Shown: positions 1 through 8,320 of the stretch, piece after piece
Position numbering within the stretch: position 1 is the first letter of the stretch
Layout: the number at the start of each line of letters is the position of its first letter
Assembly: GCF_014637175.1 (NCBI RefSeq)
Contig: NZ_BMEV01000024.1
Coordinates: 1-41,586, forward strand
Direction: 5' to 3'
Source of the DNA: Compostibacillus humi
GTDB taxonomy: Bacteria; Bacillota; Bacilli; Bacillales; Amphibacillaceae
DNA length: 41,586 nucleotides
Made by a program: the position numbers and the translations under genes
The notes under the pieces: generated by a model
Databases searched by the model: none
What the model saw: the letters and a program-made list of their open reading frames with translations, nothing else
What the model was told of the DNA's origin: nothing

Positions 1-100
1 GAGGCCTCTTTCTAAGTGTATTTGCCCTAGTAAGCATACATTTATGATAGAGTGCCTCTTCCTTTTTGGCTAGGATTTTGTAGAAATATCACCGAGAACT
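1..100 (-). promoter_or_regulatory. possible start of an infC/L20-type leader, cut by the window edge
   Basis: On the minus strand, downstream of the thrS terminator, lies a gene-free stretch with short complementary blocks such as GAGGCAC and GAGGCCTC and a purine-rich GGCAAA segment. In many Firmicutes infC-rpmI-rplT follows thrS, and its mRNA begins with a structured leader controlled by ribosomal protein L20. Position and general look fit the beginning of such a leader, but the gene itself lies outside the window and I did not verify the fold. This is mainly inference from gene order. Confidence 0.3.
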
Positions 101-147
101 ATTTTACACATACTTTTCCATACCAAATATCCGATGTCCGGACAAAC

Positions 148-185
148 AAGAAAAAGAAGGCCAAGCAATAATTCCTGGCCTTCTT
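148..185 (-). terminator. intrinsic terminator of thrS
   Basis: A perfect 10-bp stem (AAGAAGGCCA at 154-163 pairing with TGGCCTTCTT at 176-185) is followed on the minus strand by a run of T. It begins 8 bp after the thrS stop codon. Confidence 0.9.
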
Positions 186-192
186 GCTTAAT

Positions 193-2142
193 TTATTTGC
201 GCAGCATTTTCTCCCGAATTTCCTGAAGAATTTGTTGTTCAAAGTCTTCATAAGAAACGGTTTCCGTCTTCTGTTCCCCATAACGGCGTACATTGACCGC
301 ATTTTCCTGTATCTCTTTTTCGCCGACGACAAGGGCGAATGGAATTTTTTGCGTTTGCGCTTCCCGGATTTTATAGCCGATTTTTTCATCCCGTTCATCC
401 ACTTCCACACGAACGCCTTGATTTCTTAATTGGTCCGCTACTTTTCTTGCGTAGTCAAGGTGAGCATCTGGGGAAACAGGAATGACCCGTGCCTGTACCG
501 GCGCCAGCCATGTCGGAAATGCCCCTTTATACTCTTCCAGCAGAAATGCAACAAAACGTTCCATCGTCGATACGACGCCGCGGTGGATGACGACTGGACG
601 ATGTTCTTTTCCGTCTTCGCCAATATATTTTAGATCGAACCGTTCCGGCAGAAGTACGTCGATTTGCACCGTGGATAATGTTTCGTCTTTACCTAGCGCC
701 GTTTTCACCTGGACGTCCAGTTTCGGACCATAGAAAGCTGCTTCTCCTTCTGCTTCCACATAGTCTAACTGCATATCTTCCATCGTTTCTTTCAAGATGG
801 ACTGGGTTTTCTCCCACATTTCGTCGTTATCGATATATTTTTCCTTATCTTCCGGATCCCGATAAGACAGACGGAAATAATAATCTTCAATGCCGAAATC
901 TTGATATACTTGCTTGATCAATTCGACAACCCGGATAAATTCTTCTTTCAGCTGATCAGGACGGGCAAAGATGTGGGCATCGTTTAATGTCATTCCTCGA
1001 ACCCGCTGCAGCCCTGCCAACGCTCCGCTCATTTCATAACGGTGCATCGTTCCTAATTCGGCAATTCGGACCGGCAATTGGCGGTAGCTCCATAATTGGT
1101 TTTTGTAAACCATCATATGATGCGGGCAATTCATCGGGCGCAAGACTAAATCTTCGTTATCCATCGCCATCGGCGGGAACATATCGTCCTGGTAATGGTC
1201 CCAATGTCCGCTCGTCTTATAGAGCTCGACACTTCCCAATACCGGGGTGTACACATGCTGATACCCTAATCGTTCTTCCAAATCAACAATATATCGTTCG
1301 ATGATCCGGCGAATTGTCGCCCCTTTTGGCAGCCATAGCGGCAAGCCTTGTCCGACTTTTTGTGAAATCGTAAAAATATCCAGTTCTTTACCTAATTTAC
1401 GGTGATCCCGTTCTTTCCGCTCTTCTAAAATACGCAAATGTTCTTCCAGTTGGCTTTGCTTTTCAAAAGCTGTTCCGTAAATACGCTGCAATTGTTTGTT
1501 TTTGCTGTCTCCCCGCCAGTAAGCACCGGAAATGCTCAGCAGCTTAAATGCTTTAATTTTGCTTGTCGACGGAACGTGAACTCCGCGGCAAAGATCAAAA
1601 TATTCCCCTTGTTCATAAATCGTAATTTCTTCTCCTTCGGGAATATCATCGATGAGCTCCAGCTTCAAATCATCGCCAATTTCCCGGAAGCGGCGTTTCG
1701 CTTCTTCCCGGCTTACTTCGACCCGTTTAATTTCCAGATTTTCGTCAATGATTTTTTTCATTTCTTTTTCGATTTTCGGAAAATCGTCCGGCGTTAATTT
1801 ATGCTCCATATCAATGTCGTAGTAAAATCCTTCGTCGATGACTGGTCCGACGCCAAATTTTGCATCTTTATACAGCCGCTTGATTGCCTGAGCCATCAAG
1901 TGCGCAGCTGAATGGCGCATAATGTCGATCGCTTCCTGCTGTTTATACGTTAAAATTTCTATCGCTCCGTCCTGCTCTAATGGTCTGCGCAAATCAAACG
2001 GTTTTCCGTCTAATTTGATGGCCAATGCCTGCTTTTTCAGCCCCGGAGAAATCGATGCAGCGATTTCTTCTCCTGTCGTTCCTTTTGGAAATGCTTTTTC
2101 CGCTCCATCCGGAAAAGTAATGGTAATGTTTTCTACAGCCAT
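193..2142 (-). CDS. thrS: threonine--tRNA ligase
   Basis: Charges tRNA-Thr with threonine in the cytoplasm, using ATP. The 649-aa protein has the full class II ThrRS layout: N-terminal TGS domain (about 1-65), an editing domain with HSAAH (78-82) and CRGVH (185-189) as the expected metal-site residues, the catalytic core with the zinc Cys of MNCPHH (Cys339), and a C-terminal anticodon-binding domain. The start is the ATG before [12 protein letters not shown], because an AAAGGAG ribosome site lies just upstream at about 2150-2156. The reading frame stays open further upstream, but that extension runs through the T-box terminator and is not coding. The gene is monocistronic, between a T-box leader and its own terminator. 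Confidence 0.98.
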   Translation of the reverse strand: MAVENITITFPDGAEKAFPKGTTGEEIAASISPGLKKQALAIKLDGKPFDLRRPLEQDGAIEILTYKQQEAIDIMRHSAAHLMAQAIKRLYKDAKFGVGPVIDEGFYYDIDMEHKLTPDDFPKIEKEMKKIIDENLEIKRVEVSREEAKRRFREIGDDLKLELIDDIPEGEEITIYEQGEYFDLCRGVHVPSTSKIKAFKLLSISGAYWRGDSKNKQLQRIYGTAFEKQSQLEEHLRILEERKERDHRKLGKELDIFTISQKVGQGLPLWLPKGATIRRIIERYIVDLEERLGYQHVYTPVLGSVELYKTSGHWDHYQDDMFPPMAMDNEDLVLRPMNCPHHMMVYKNQLWSYRQLPVRIAELGTMHRYEMSGALAGLQRVRGMTLNDAHIFARPDQLKEEFIRVVELIKQVYQDFGIEDYYFRLSYRDPEDKEKYIDNDEMWEKTQSILKETMEDMQLDYVEAEGEAAFYGPKLDVQVKTALGKDETLSTVQIDVLLPERFDLKYIGEDGKEHRPVVIHRGVVSTMERFVAFLLEEYKGAFPTWLAPVQARVIPVSPDAHLDYARKVADQLRNQGVRVEVDERDEKIGYKIREAQTQKIPFALVVGEKEIQENAVNVRRYGEQKTETVSYEDFEQQILQEIREKMLRK

Positions 2143-2179
2143 GTTGAAATCTCCTTTCGCAATTTTTAGGATAAAAGCA

Positions 2180-2440
2180 ATGCAAAAAGCGCCCATCCCT
2201 CTGCAGCAGCTGCAAAGGGACGAGCGCTCATAAAGCGACCGTGGTTCCACCCTCATTCCCGAAAAATTCGGCTCGATTCTTTAACGCAGAATTACGCTGC
2301 CGCCTACTATCATTTCAGCAGCAGAGTTCAAAGGTGGTAATTATTTGGGTGTATTGAGGAAGCTTTCAGCCGGCGACTTCCCTCTCTTTACAACACAGCA
2401 CCAAATAATCATGTCCTTCTCATCACTTTTATCCTACATT
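2180..2440 (-). promoter_or_regulatory. T-box riboswitch (Thr) of thrS
   Basis: The thrS leader carries the T-box signature GGGTGGAACCACGG (about 2238-2252, minus strand). It is followed by a GC-rich terminator hairpin (2191-2228) with a T run at 2184-2188. Upstream, a Stem I arm ATTATTTGG pairs with CCAAATAAT, and beside it lie two consecutive ACC triplets (2333-2338), so the specifier is a threonine codon. By known T-box action, uncharged tRNA-Thr should pair with the specifier and the T-box bulge and prevent termination, raising thrS expression on threonine starvation. Which of the two ACC triplets is the specifier is not settled. Confidence 0.93.
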
Positions 2441-2466
2441 TTATGAACGATAATAATATAATTCGT

Positions 2467-2495
2467 ATTATAGCGATACCTTTCCGGAAAAGCAA
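2467..2495 (-). promoter_or_regulatory. sigma-A-like promoter of thrS
   Basis: Minus-strand TTGCTT (2490-2495), 17-bp spacer, perfect TATAAT (2467-2472). It sits just upstream of the T-box leader and directly abuts the end of ytxC. Confidence 0.65.
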
Positions 2496-2497
2496 GC

Positions 2498-3361
2498 CTA
2501 TTTCGATTCGTTCTTTAAATAATGGGAAAAAGGAAAATGCTTGATGGATTCAAACTGGGCTTTTTCTTGGAAAACGTTGATGACTGTCAGCGTCTTTGGG
2601 TCAGACGGGTCCTCTCCGTAAATCTTCACATTTTTTGGCACCATGGCAATTAGCGGGCCCAAATTTAACTCATCCTCATCCAGGCCAACGATGTATAGCG
2701 GCTCCTTTTTCATGAGCCTTCGCAATTCGATATTCGTTAATCTTTTTCCGTTATCTTTGAAAAAGGAAAAGGTTTCTCCCTGTAAAATATGGATAATAGG
2801 CAGGCCGGGCCTCTTTTTGGCAATATATTCCCGGAGCGAATTGACGAATTCCTGATGTTCTTCTTCCCGCTTAAATTCATCGATGGCAAGTCCGACTAAA
2901 TGGATGAGATGGTCCCGAAACACTTTGAGGCCAAATTTAACGATGGAATCATAATGAACCGGATGGGTTTGTTTTATATTGGCGATAAATAAGGAATGGA
3001 GCAGCTGTTTTGGATCGTCTGATTTTTTCTTCCTCACCGATAAACTGTCTTCATCCTCTCCGGCAAAAATCCAGATGGCAATATCGTGGATGCGCTCAAT
3101 TTCTTCCGCATTGGAAAAATAATAATATTTTTCAATGATATGATTTATCGTACTCCCTAAACGGTGGGCAATATACACTTCGGCCATTGCCCAGGCAACA
3201 TTTGAAATCAGTTCATTGTAAGGCAAATTCTCCTCAACTTGAATATGATTCCCCCATTCTTCATGGATTTTCCAATGCAATTCCATTTGTTTATTCCGGC
3301 GAAATAAATGTTCGCAAAAAAGCAGCACTTCTTTGTCTGATTCAAAATATGCATCAAGCAA
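2498..3361 (-). CDS. ytxC: putative sporulation protein YtxC
   Basis: A 287-aa soluble, acidic protein with no signal peptide or clear membrane segment. It matches the YtxC family both in sequence (N-terminal half with the ENLPYNELISNVAWAMAEVY region) and in position beside thrS and dnaI. The biochemical role of the family is unknown; it is annotated as sporulation-associated. The start is TTG at 3361, preceded by GAGGGTGAT at suitable spacing; an in-frame stop lies three codons further up, so there is no alternative start. A sigma-E-like promoter lies just upstream, which supports expression in the mother cell. Confidence 0.85.
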   Translation of the reverse strand: MLDAYFESDKEVLLFCEHLFRRNKQMELHWKIHEEWGNHIQVEENLPYNELISNVAWAMAEVYIAHRLGSTINHIIEKYYYFSNAEEIERIHDIAIWIFAGEDEDSLSVRKKKSDDPKQLLHSLFIANIKQTHPVHYDSIVKFGLKVFRDHLIHLVGLAIDEFKREEEHQEFVNSLREYIAKKRPGLPIIHILQGETFSFFKDNGKRLTNIELRRLMKKEPLYIVGLDEDELNLGPLIAMVPKNVKIYGEDPSDPKTLTVINVFQEKAQFESIKHFPFSHYLKNESK

Positions 3362-3394
3362 TAACCATCACCCTCACCACAACCAAACTGTTAC

Positions 3395-3424
3395 ATTATA
3401 TGGACAAAGGGGAGGAAAAATGAT
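3395..3424 (-). promoter_or_regulatory. possible sigma-E promoter of ytxC
   Basis: Minus-strand ATCATTTT (3417-3424), 14-bp spacer, CATATAAT (3395-3402). This resembles the sigma-E pattern (-35 near GTCATATT, -10 near CATACAAT). The -10 also reads as TATAAT, so sigma-A use cannot be excluded. Confidence 0.4.
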
Positions 3425-3485
3425 TAATTCCCAAAATCTAGCACGAGGATATTTGCATGCTAGGACAAGGTGATGCGGGTGCCAA

Positions 3486-3516
3486 GCAAAAAAGAGCTGC
3501 TTGAATCGCAGCTCTT
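3486..3516 (-). terminator. terminator of the nrdR-dnaB-dnaI operon
   Basis: A 9-bp perfect stem AAGAGCTGC / GCAGCTCTT (3492-3500 and 3508-3516) followed by a T run on the minus strand. It ends the operon and separates dnaI from ytxC. Confidence 0.85.
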
Positions 3517-3548
3517 GTAAATTCCATTATTGCTAGATTAAATCATCT

Positions 3549-4484
3549 TTACTTCCGTTTATTGTCAGTATAAATGGAAATTTCCTTGCTCACTTGACGG
3601 ATTCTTTCGGTAATGCGGCGTGCCTTCACCGTTTCGATACCGTCCTTCGTTTGGGCAAGCATTTCTTCCAATTGATCCACACTGTAATTGGAGGTGAAAA
3701 ATACCGGCAGCTGCTCCATCATTCGATATTGGAGCACTGATCCTAACACTTCATCCCGAAACCATGCCGACTGCATTTCCGCTCCAATATCATCGAGCAT
3801 TAAAACATCCGCTTTTTTAAAGGTCTCGATTTTTTCGTTCGTCGTGTCATCCCGGAAGGAAGATTTAATTTCCCGGACAAATTCCGGCATATAAATAATC
3901 AGCGAGGAAACATTTATTTTTTTTAGCTCATTAGCTAAAACACCTAATAAATAGGTTTTCCCCACGCCGAAAGGACCGTATAAATACAATCCTTTCGACG
4001 GCAATTCTTTCGAGGCTTCTTTAAGAAATTTAATAATTTCCATTACCGCTTTGTTGCGATTCGGATCTTCATACAAATCTTTCATCGATGCAGACAAAAT
4101 TTCTTTTGGCACGTGAAGGCTTTGCACTAATTTTTGCTGTTCCTGTTCCTTTTCGTATACGAGACGCCGGTGGCATTTTTCATACGTAAGATGGATTTCT
4201 CCGTGGACCACGCTTAAATTAGGTGTGTAGCCTTGGAGCAAGTTTTGGCAAGCAGCAAAGGAAGTGCAGTTACTGCACTGTTTCGACTGGGTTTTATATT
4301 CATACAGCTTCGTTAATCCTTTTTGAATTTCTCTTTCCGATAATTCGGGATGCTGATCTAAAAACGAAACGATTTCCGGATCACTTAATAATTCATTTTT
4401 AATTTTTTGGTAATGTTCTTTAAAGTTTTTATTCTCTCGCATCCATTTGCTTAATGCCGATTGTATTGGTTCCATATTAATCAT
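3549..4484 (-). CDS. dnaI: primosomal protein DnaI (helicase loader)
   Basis: Loads the replicative helicase onto DNA at oriC and at stalled forks, working with DnaB and DnaD in Firmicutes. The 311-aa protein has the expected two parts. The N-terminal part has candidate zinc ligands Cys70, Cys73, Cys79, His94 and Cys104. The C-terminal AAA+ ATPase has Walker A GPFGVGKT (170-177), Walker B LMLDDIG (228-234) and a sensor-like TSN (264-266). The start codon overlaps the dnaB stop (ATGA), implying translational coupling. It is the last gene of nrdR-dnaB-dnaI and is followed by a strong terminator. Confidence 0.96.
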   Translation of the reverse strand: MINMEPIQSALSKWMRENKNFKEHYQKIKNELLSDPEIVSFLDQHPELSEREIQKGLTKLYEYKTQSKQCSNCTSFAACQNLLQGYTPNLSVVHGEIHLTYEKCHRRLVYEKEQEQQKLVQSLHVPKEILSASMKDLYEDPNRNKAVMEIIKFLKEASKELPSKGLYLYGPFGVGKTYLLGVLANELKKINVSSLIIYMPEFVREIKSSFRDDTTNEKIETFKKADVLMLDDIGAEMQSAWFRDEVLGSVLQYRMMEQLPVFFTSNYSVDQLEEMLAQTKDGIETVKARRITERIRQVSKEISIYTDNKRK

Positions 4485-5830
4485 CCTTGATAGTGATTAT
4501 TTTTTCTATTCCGCTGGCTTAGGATTGCCTCCAGCTCCCGAATTTCCTTATCCAAATCAATGACTGGCTGGTCTGTTTTCGCAGCCTCGCTCGTTTTTTG
4601 TTTGCTTTCTTTAAACCAGTCCGGAATGACTTCCCTTTTCTGGTTCCGTGGGGAAATCGGCCGCGATTTTGCTTTCTTTACGTATTTTTCTCTTTCCTTC
4701 TTGGCAAACTCCATCGCTTCTCTTGCCGTCTTTAATTTTGCCCGCGACCAATGGCTGGCAATTTTTTCTACGTAAGCTTTTGATAGTTTCATATTTGATT
4801 GCAGCAAAACATAATGGATAAGCACGTTCATGACGGGTGCAGACAAACCTTGGGAAGTCATTACGTCCCGGATTAATTTCAGATCCTGTTCAGATGCCTC
4901 ATGTCCACTGGACAGATCCTCCAGCAGCTCTTTCGGCGACATCGTCTCTAACTGGCGGATCAATTTCTCCTCTTTCGTCTGCGGCTCGTTTAATTCTTCC
5001 CCAGCCGGCTGGACAGGTGTCTTTTTTTCCGTCAGTTTCACTGACTGGGAATGGTTTTTCGTTTTAAATATGTCGTGACAAGCAGCTTTAAATTCTTCCG
5101 CATTGAGTTCATTTGTTTCCGTCAGCGCCCATAGTAACGCCTTTTCCACTTCATACGTATCCAAACCGTACAATAATTGCATTTGGGATAACAGTCTTCG
5201 GTTTTCCGGTGTCAGCACTTTTCTTACGGGAATCATCCGCTGCTTCAATGTATGCTCCAGCCAGGAAAAATCCGTATTTCCTTCAATTGCCTTTGGCTCC
5301 GGTTCCATTTGTTCAACCACTTCCAGCTCAGGGGTAAACGTCTCAAACACATCATGAAAAGATGCGGTAACCTCTTCCCCGGGCTGTTCATCTTTTTCTG
5401 CAAAAAAGTGCTGCTTTAATTGATGAAACTTTTGGTCGCCAATTTGATGAAACAACAATTGGGAGAGCATCGCATCTTGAAAAAACCCCCGCGGCGAAAA
5501 TGGACTTTGCAGTTCGTAAGTAAAAATCGTTGTGCCATCTTTTTCTTTCTTAAATGCAGACAATAGTCCGATTGCTTCCAATTTTCGCCTTGCTTTATAA
5601 ATTTCGTCCAACGGCAAATTTAAATAGCTCATTAACGTATGGTGGGTTTTCGGGGAATGATCCGTTTCCAGTTCCAGTTCATGCAAAAGCGTTTGATATA
5701 GCATGACGGGAATGGTCCCGATGAGCGGCTGGTACAAATGAGTGAGTGATATGGCATAATGATAATTCAATGAACCTCTAAAACGAACAACATACCCGTC
5801 CACAGGCAATATTTGGCCAATAAATCGCAA
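4481..5830 (-). CDS. dnaB: replication initiation and membrane attachment protein DnaB
   Basis: A Firmicutes-specific primosome protein (not the E. coli helicase) that helps DnaD and DnaI load helicase and links the origin to the membrane. The 449-aa product has the winged-helix-type N-terminal region and, at about 295-375, a DnaB/DnaD C-terminal (DDBH2) domain, followed by a basic, charged tail. The start is TTG at 5830 with GGGTGAG just upstream, inside the 12-bp gap after nrdR. The 3' end overlaps dnaI by 4 bp. No transmembrane segment is evident, as expected for the family. Confidence 0.93.
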   Translation of the reverse strand: MRFIGQILPVDGYVVRFRGSLNYHYAISLTHLYQPLIGTIPVMLYQTLLHELELETDHSPKTHHTLMSYLNLPLDEIYKARRKLEAIGLLSAFKKEKDGTTIFTYELQSPFSPRGFFQDAMLSQLLFHQIGDQKFHQLKQHFFAEKDEQPGEEVTASFHDVFETFTPELEVVEQMEPEPKAIEGNTDFSWLEHTLKQRMIPVRKVLTPENRRLLSQMQLLYGLDTYEVEKALLWALTETNELNAEEFKAACHDIFKTKNHSQSVKLTEKKTPVQPAGEELNEPQTKEEKLIRQLETMSPKELLEDLSSGHEASEQDLKLIRDVMTSQGLSAPVMNVLIHYVLLQSNMKLSKAYVEKIASHWSRAKLKTAREAMEFAKKEREKYVKKAKSRPISPRNQKREVIPDWFKESKQKTSEAAKTDQPVIDLDKEIRELEAILSQRNRKNNHYQG

Positions 5831-5842
5831 GTCAACTCACCC

Positions 5843-6316
5843 TTATTCTTGTACTTGATTTTTGTCTGTTTTGATTAATTCTTTTAATTCGTTCAGAAAA
5901 ACACTGACATCTTTAAATTGCCGATATACGGATGCAAACCGTACGTATGCAACTTCATCTACATCCACCAGCAGATCCATTACCTTTTCGCCAATGTCAT
6001 TGCTCCGCACTTCGGACTTCCCGGAGTTCCGCAATTCTTTTTCTACATTGAGGGCAATCTCTTCAATTTTTTCCAGCGGTACGGGCCGTTTCTCACAAGC
6101 TTTAATTAAGCCGCGGACAAGTTTTTCCCGTGAAAATTCCTGTCTGGTACCATCCTTCTTGATCACCATTAGCGGTGACTGTTCCATTCTTTCAAAGGTA
6201 GTAAAACGATAGCCGCAACGTTCACATTCCCGCCTCCGTCTGATTGATTTTCCTTCTTCTGTCGGACGCGAATCAAATACTTTTGTATTTTTATAATGAC
6301 AGTTGGGACATTTCAT
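5843..6316 (-). CDS. nrdR: transcriptional repressor NrdR
   Basis: Represses ribonucleotide reductase genes in response to dATP/ATP. The 157-aa protein begins MKCPNC with a zinc ribbon of Cys3, Cys6, Cys31 and Cys34, followed by an arginine-rich DNA-binding stretch (RRRREC) and an ATP-cone domain at about 49-139. I chose the ATG at 6316 because NrdR proteins begin MKCPxC; a longer open frame upstream would add 26 unrelated residues and cover the promoter. It is the first gene of nrdR-dnaB-dnaI, with 12 bp to dnaB. Confidence 0.95.
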   Translation of the reverse strand: MKCPNCHYKNTKVFDSRPTEEGKSIRRRRECERCGYRFTTFERMEQSPLMVIKKDGTRQEFSREKLVRGLIKACEKRPVPLEKIEEIALNVEKELRNSGKSEVRSNDIGEKVMDLLVDVDEVAYVRFASVYRQFKDVSVFLNELKELIKTDKNQVQE

Positions 6317-6373
6317 ATGTTCAACCCCATTCTCAAAGAAATATCCGTCGGAAGCGCACAAATAATATCTTAT

Positions 6374-6382
6374 ATTGTACCA
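6374..6382 (-). promoter_or_regulatory. extended -10 promoter of nrdR-dnaB-dnaI
   Basis: Minus-strand TGGTACAAT (TG, one base, then TACAAT) lies about 60 bp upstream of the nrdR start. No good -35 box is visible, which fits an extended -10 promoter. Confidence 0.45.
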
Positions 6383-6421
6383 TGTTTCGACCAATTCCTC
6401 TATAATGATTAAAAATGACTT

Positions 6422-6460
6422 CCAAAAAAAGCCTAACTGAAAATTATTTTTCAGTTAGGC
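6422..6460 (-). terminator. terminator of gapB
   Basis: A long stem GCCTAACTGAAAA with its complement (6431-6460), followed on the minus strand by seven T. It begins right after the gapB stop. Confidence 0.92.
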
Positions 6461-6467
6461 GAATAGT

Positions 6468-7496
6468 TTAAGAGATTTCCACTTTTTCTTTTAAACTGCT
6501 CCCGACAAGCTTCGTTAAATCAAGAACTCTTCTGGAATAACCCCATTCATTGTCATACCAAGCTAATACTTTAATTTTATTTCCGTCCATGACCATTGTG
6601 GATAAACCATCAATAATTGCTGAATATTCCGTTGTTGTATAGTCAATGGACACAAGCGGTTCTTCACTATAATGTATGATTCCGTTTAAATCGTGGTTTG
6701 CTGCTCTTTGGAATGCTTCGTTTACTTCCTCGGCAGTCACTTCTTTCGCAACATCGACGACAAGATCAACTAATGATACGTTAGGAGTAGGAACGCGCAA
6801 TGCCATTCCGTGGAGTTTTCCTTTCAAATGCGGCAATACTTCTCCTAATGCCTTCGCTGCTCCCGTTGTCGTCGGAATAATCGATTGGGTGCATCCTCTC
6901 GCACGGCGTAAATCTTTATGCGGATTATCCAAGTTTTTCTGGTCGTTTGTAAAGGCATGAACGGTTGTCATTAATCCGTTAATAACTTTAAAGTTTTGAT
7001 CCAGCACTTTTACAACTGGTGCAAGGCAGTTTGTTGTACAGGATGCATTGGAAATAACGTCGTCGGAATCCGGGTTATACGTTTCATCATTTACGCCGAT
7101 GACAATCGTGTTATCCACTTCTTTGCCAGGTGCAGTAATGACTACTTTTTTTGCCCCTGCCTTTAAATGCAAGCCTGCAGTTTCCTTCGTTTTGAATTTT
7201 CCAGTTGCTTCAATAACAACATCAATTTCCAGTTCTCTCCATGGCAATTGTTCTGGATTACGGGAATTTACGATTTGGACAATTTTGCCACCAACTTGTA
7301 CAGCGTTTTCCAAAGGATTTACTTCCCCTTGGAAAATACCGTGAACACTGTCGTATTTTATTAAATGAGCAAGGGTTTCAGAAGGATAGCGGGCGTTAAT
7401 TGCCACAACGTCAAACGCGTCATTCACTATTGCCTGACGGAAGACCATTCTTCCGATTCTTCCAAACCCATTAATTGCAATTCGTGTTTTCCCCAT
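6468..7496 (-). CDS. gapB: glyceraldehyde-3-phosphate dehydrogenase, GapB type
   Basis: Interconverts 1,3-bisphosphoglycerate and glyceraldehyde-3-phosphate; the GapB branch acts in gluconeogenesis and prefers NADP(H). The 342-aa protein has the N-terminal Rossmann motif INGFGRIGR, catalytic Cys153 in SNASCTTNC, and the C-terminal WYDNEWGYS. After the second beta strand the sequence is INARYPS, without the Asp that selects NAD in GapA, consistent with NADP use. The start is ATG at 7496, preceded by GGGAGGAA; an in-frame ATG 18 bp upstream lies on the ribosome site and is rejected. Two CcpN-type operators precede the gene, so repression on glucose is expected. Confidence 0.96.
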   Translation of the reverse strand: MGKTRIAINGFGRIGRMVFRQAIVNDAFDVVAINARYPSETLAHLIKYDSVHGIFQGEVNPLENAVQVGGKIVQIVNSRNPEQLPWRELEIDVVIEATGKFKTKETAGLHLKAGAKKVVITAPGKEVDNTIVIGVNDETYNPDSDDVISNASCTTNCLAPVVKVLDQNFKVINGLMTTVHAFTNDQKNLDNPHKDLRRARGCTQSIIPTTTGAAKALGEVLPHLKGKLHGMALRVPTPNVSLVDLVVDVAKEVTAEEVNEAFQRAANHDLNGIIHYSEEPLVSIDYTTTEYSAIIDGLSTMVMDGNKIKVLAWYDNEWGYSRRVLDLTKLVGSSLKEKVEIS

Positions 7497-7515
7497 TGAA
7501 CATGTTCCTCCCATT

Positions 7516-7526
7516 TATGCTATACT
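7516..7526 (+). promoter_or_regulatory. CcpN operator, promoter-distal copy, at gapB
   Basis: TATGCTATACT on the plus strand matches all eleven positions of the CcpN consensus TRTGHYATAYW. It lies 20-30 bp from the gapB start, in inverted orientation to a second match at 7550-7560. CcpN represses gapB and pckA in B. subtilis under glycolytic conditions. Confidence 0.7.
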
Positions 7527-7549
7527 CTATAATCCTTAATCTAATAATT

Positions 7550-7560
7550 AGTATAACACA
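7550..7560 (-). promoter_or_regulatory. CcpN operator overlapping the gapB -10 box
   Basis: Minus-strand TGTGTTATACT matches the CcpN consensus TRTGHYATAYW at every position. The TATACT inside it (7550-7555) can serve as a -10 box with ATCACA 17 bp upstream as a weak -35. Bound repressor would then sit on the promoter. The paired arrangement with the site at 7516-7526 matches the known two-site organisation. Confidence 0.7.
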
Positions 7561-7667
7561 ATTGGTTTTAAATGTGATATACTTTTTTGAAAAAAATCGG
7601 ATATCCCGTCGTAGGTTTGTCACAATTATTGCTTCGTCATTCTATAGAAAAAATTTATCGGATCCTT

Positions 7668-7703
7668 CCAAAAAAAATAGCTTGAGCAATCCGCTCAAGC
7701 TAT
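7668..7703 (-). terminator. terminator of the polA-mutM-coaE operon
   Basis: An 11-bp perfect stem ATAGCTTGAGC / GCTCAAGCTAT (7677-7687, 7693-7703) with a 5-nt loop, followed by a long T run on the minus strand. It lies directly after coaE. Confidence 0.93.
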
Positions 7704-7706
7704 CCA

Positions 7707-8306
7707 TTATATAACTTGCCACCTTCTTAAAATCTGTTCCAGCTGCTGAAACGAGGCAAACTTTGTACCGTTATTGTCTATCACCGCATCGGCCATGTTT
7801 GCTTTTTCTTTTACCGGAATTTGTGCGTTTATGCGGTTTTTAGCCTCTTCCTCTGTAAATCCGTCCCTTTCCATAAGCCGCTTTAGCTGAACATCTTCAT
7901 CAACGTAAACGACTAACGTTTTATCTACATAATGAGTCAATTTGCTTTCAAAGAGGAGGGGAATATCAAGAACGACTGCGGGTACCCCTTGTTCAATATA
8001 CGCATCCCTTTGTTGGATCATCCTTTCCCGTACTGCCGGGTGAACAATATTATTTAATTGCTGCAATTTTTCTTTATCCTGAAAAACGATGGAACCTAAT
8101 TTTTTCCGGTCCAACGTCTTATCGTCCCGCAAAATATCCTCGCCAAAGGTGTTTATAATGTCAAAATAAGCCTTTTCACCAGGTTCTACGACTTCCCGGG
8201 CCAGCTTATCCGCATCGATGACGGGGATTTGAAAATCATCAAACATTAATGATACCGTGCTTTTGCCGCTGGCGATACTGCCGGTTAAACCGATTACTAA
8301 TGTCAA
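7707..8306 (-). CDS. coaE: dephospho-CoA kinase
   Basis: Final step of coenzyme A synthesis: phosphorylates the 3'-hydroxyl of dephospho-CoA with ATP. The 199-aa protein begins LTLVIGLTGSIASGKST, with the Walker A P-loop GSIASGKST near residues 9-17, and contains the DADKLAREVV and HPAVRERM family motifs. The start is TTG at 8306, preceded by GAGGAGGG at 7 bp. A longer frame reaching 8345 overlaps mutM and has no good ribosome site. It is the third gene of polA-mutM-coaE, 14 bp after mutM. Confidence 0.94.
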   Translation of the reverse strand: MTLVIGLTGSIASGKSTVSLMFDDFQIPVIDADKLAREVVEPGEKAYFDIINTFGEDILRDDKTLDRKKLGSIVFQDKEKLQQLNNIVHPAVRERMIQQRDAYIEQGVPAVVLDIPLLFESKLTHYVDKTLVVYVDEDVQLKRLMERDGFTEEEAKNRINAQIPVKEKANMADAVIDNNGTKFASFQQLEQILRRWQVI

Positions 8307-8320
8307 TTTGTTTCCCTCCT

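Noticed and set aside
2143-2256. N-terminal extension of thrS by 38 residues
   Set aside because: It would run through the T-box terminator, and the family N-terminus begins at the ATG with a good ribosome site.
3420-3473. 17-codon plus-strand frame with an excellent GGGGAGG ribosome site
   Set aside because: Too short, no promoter on that strand, and it overlaps the ytxC sigma-E-like promoter; chance is likely.
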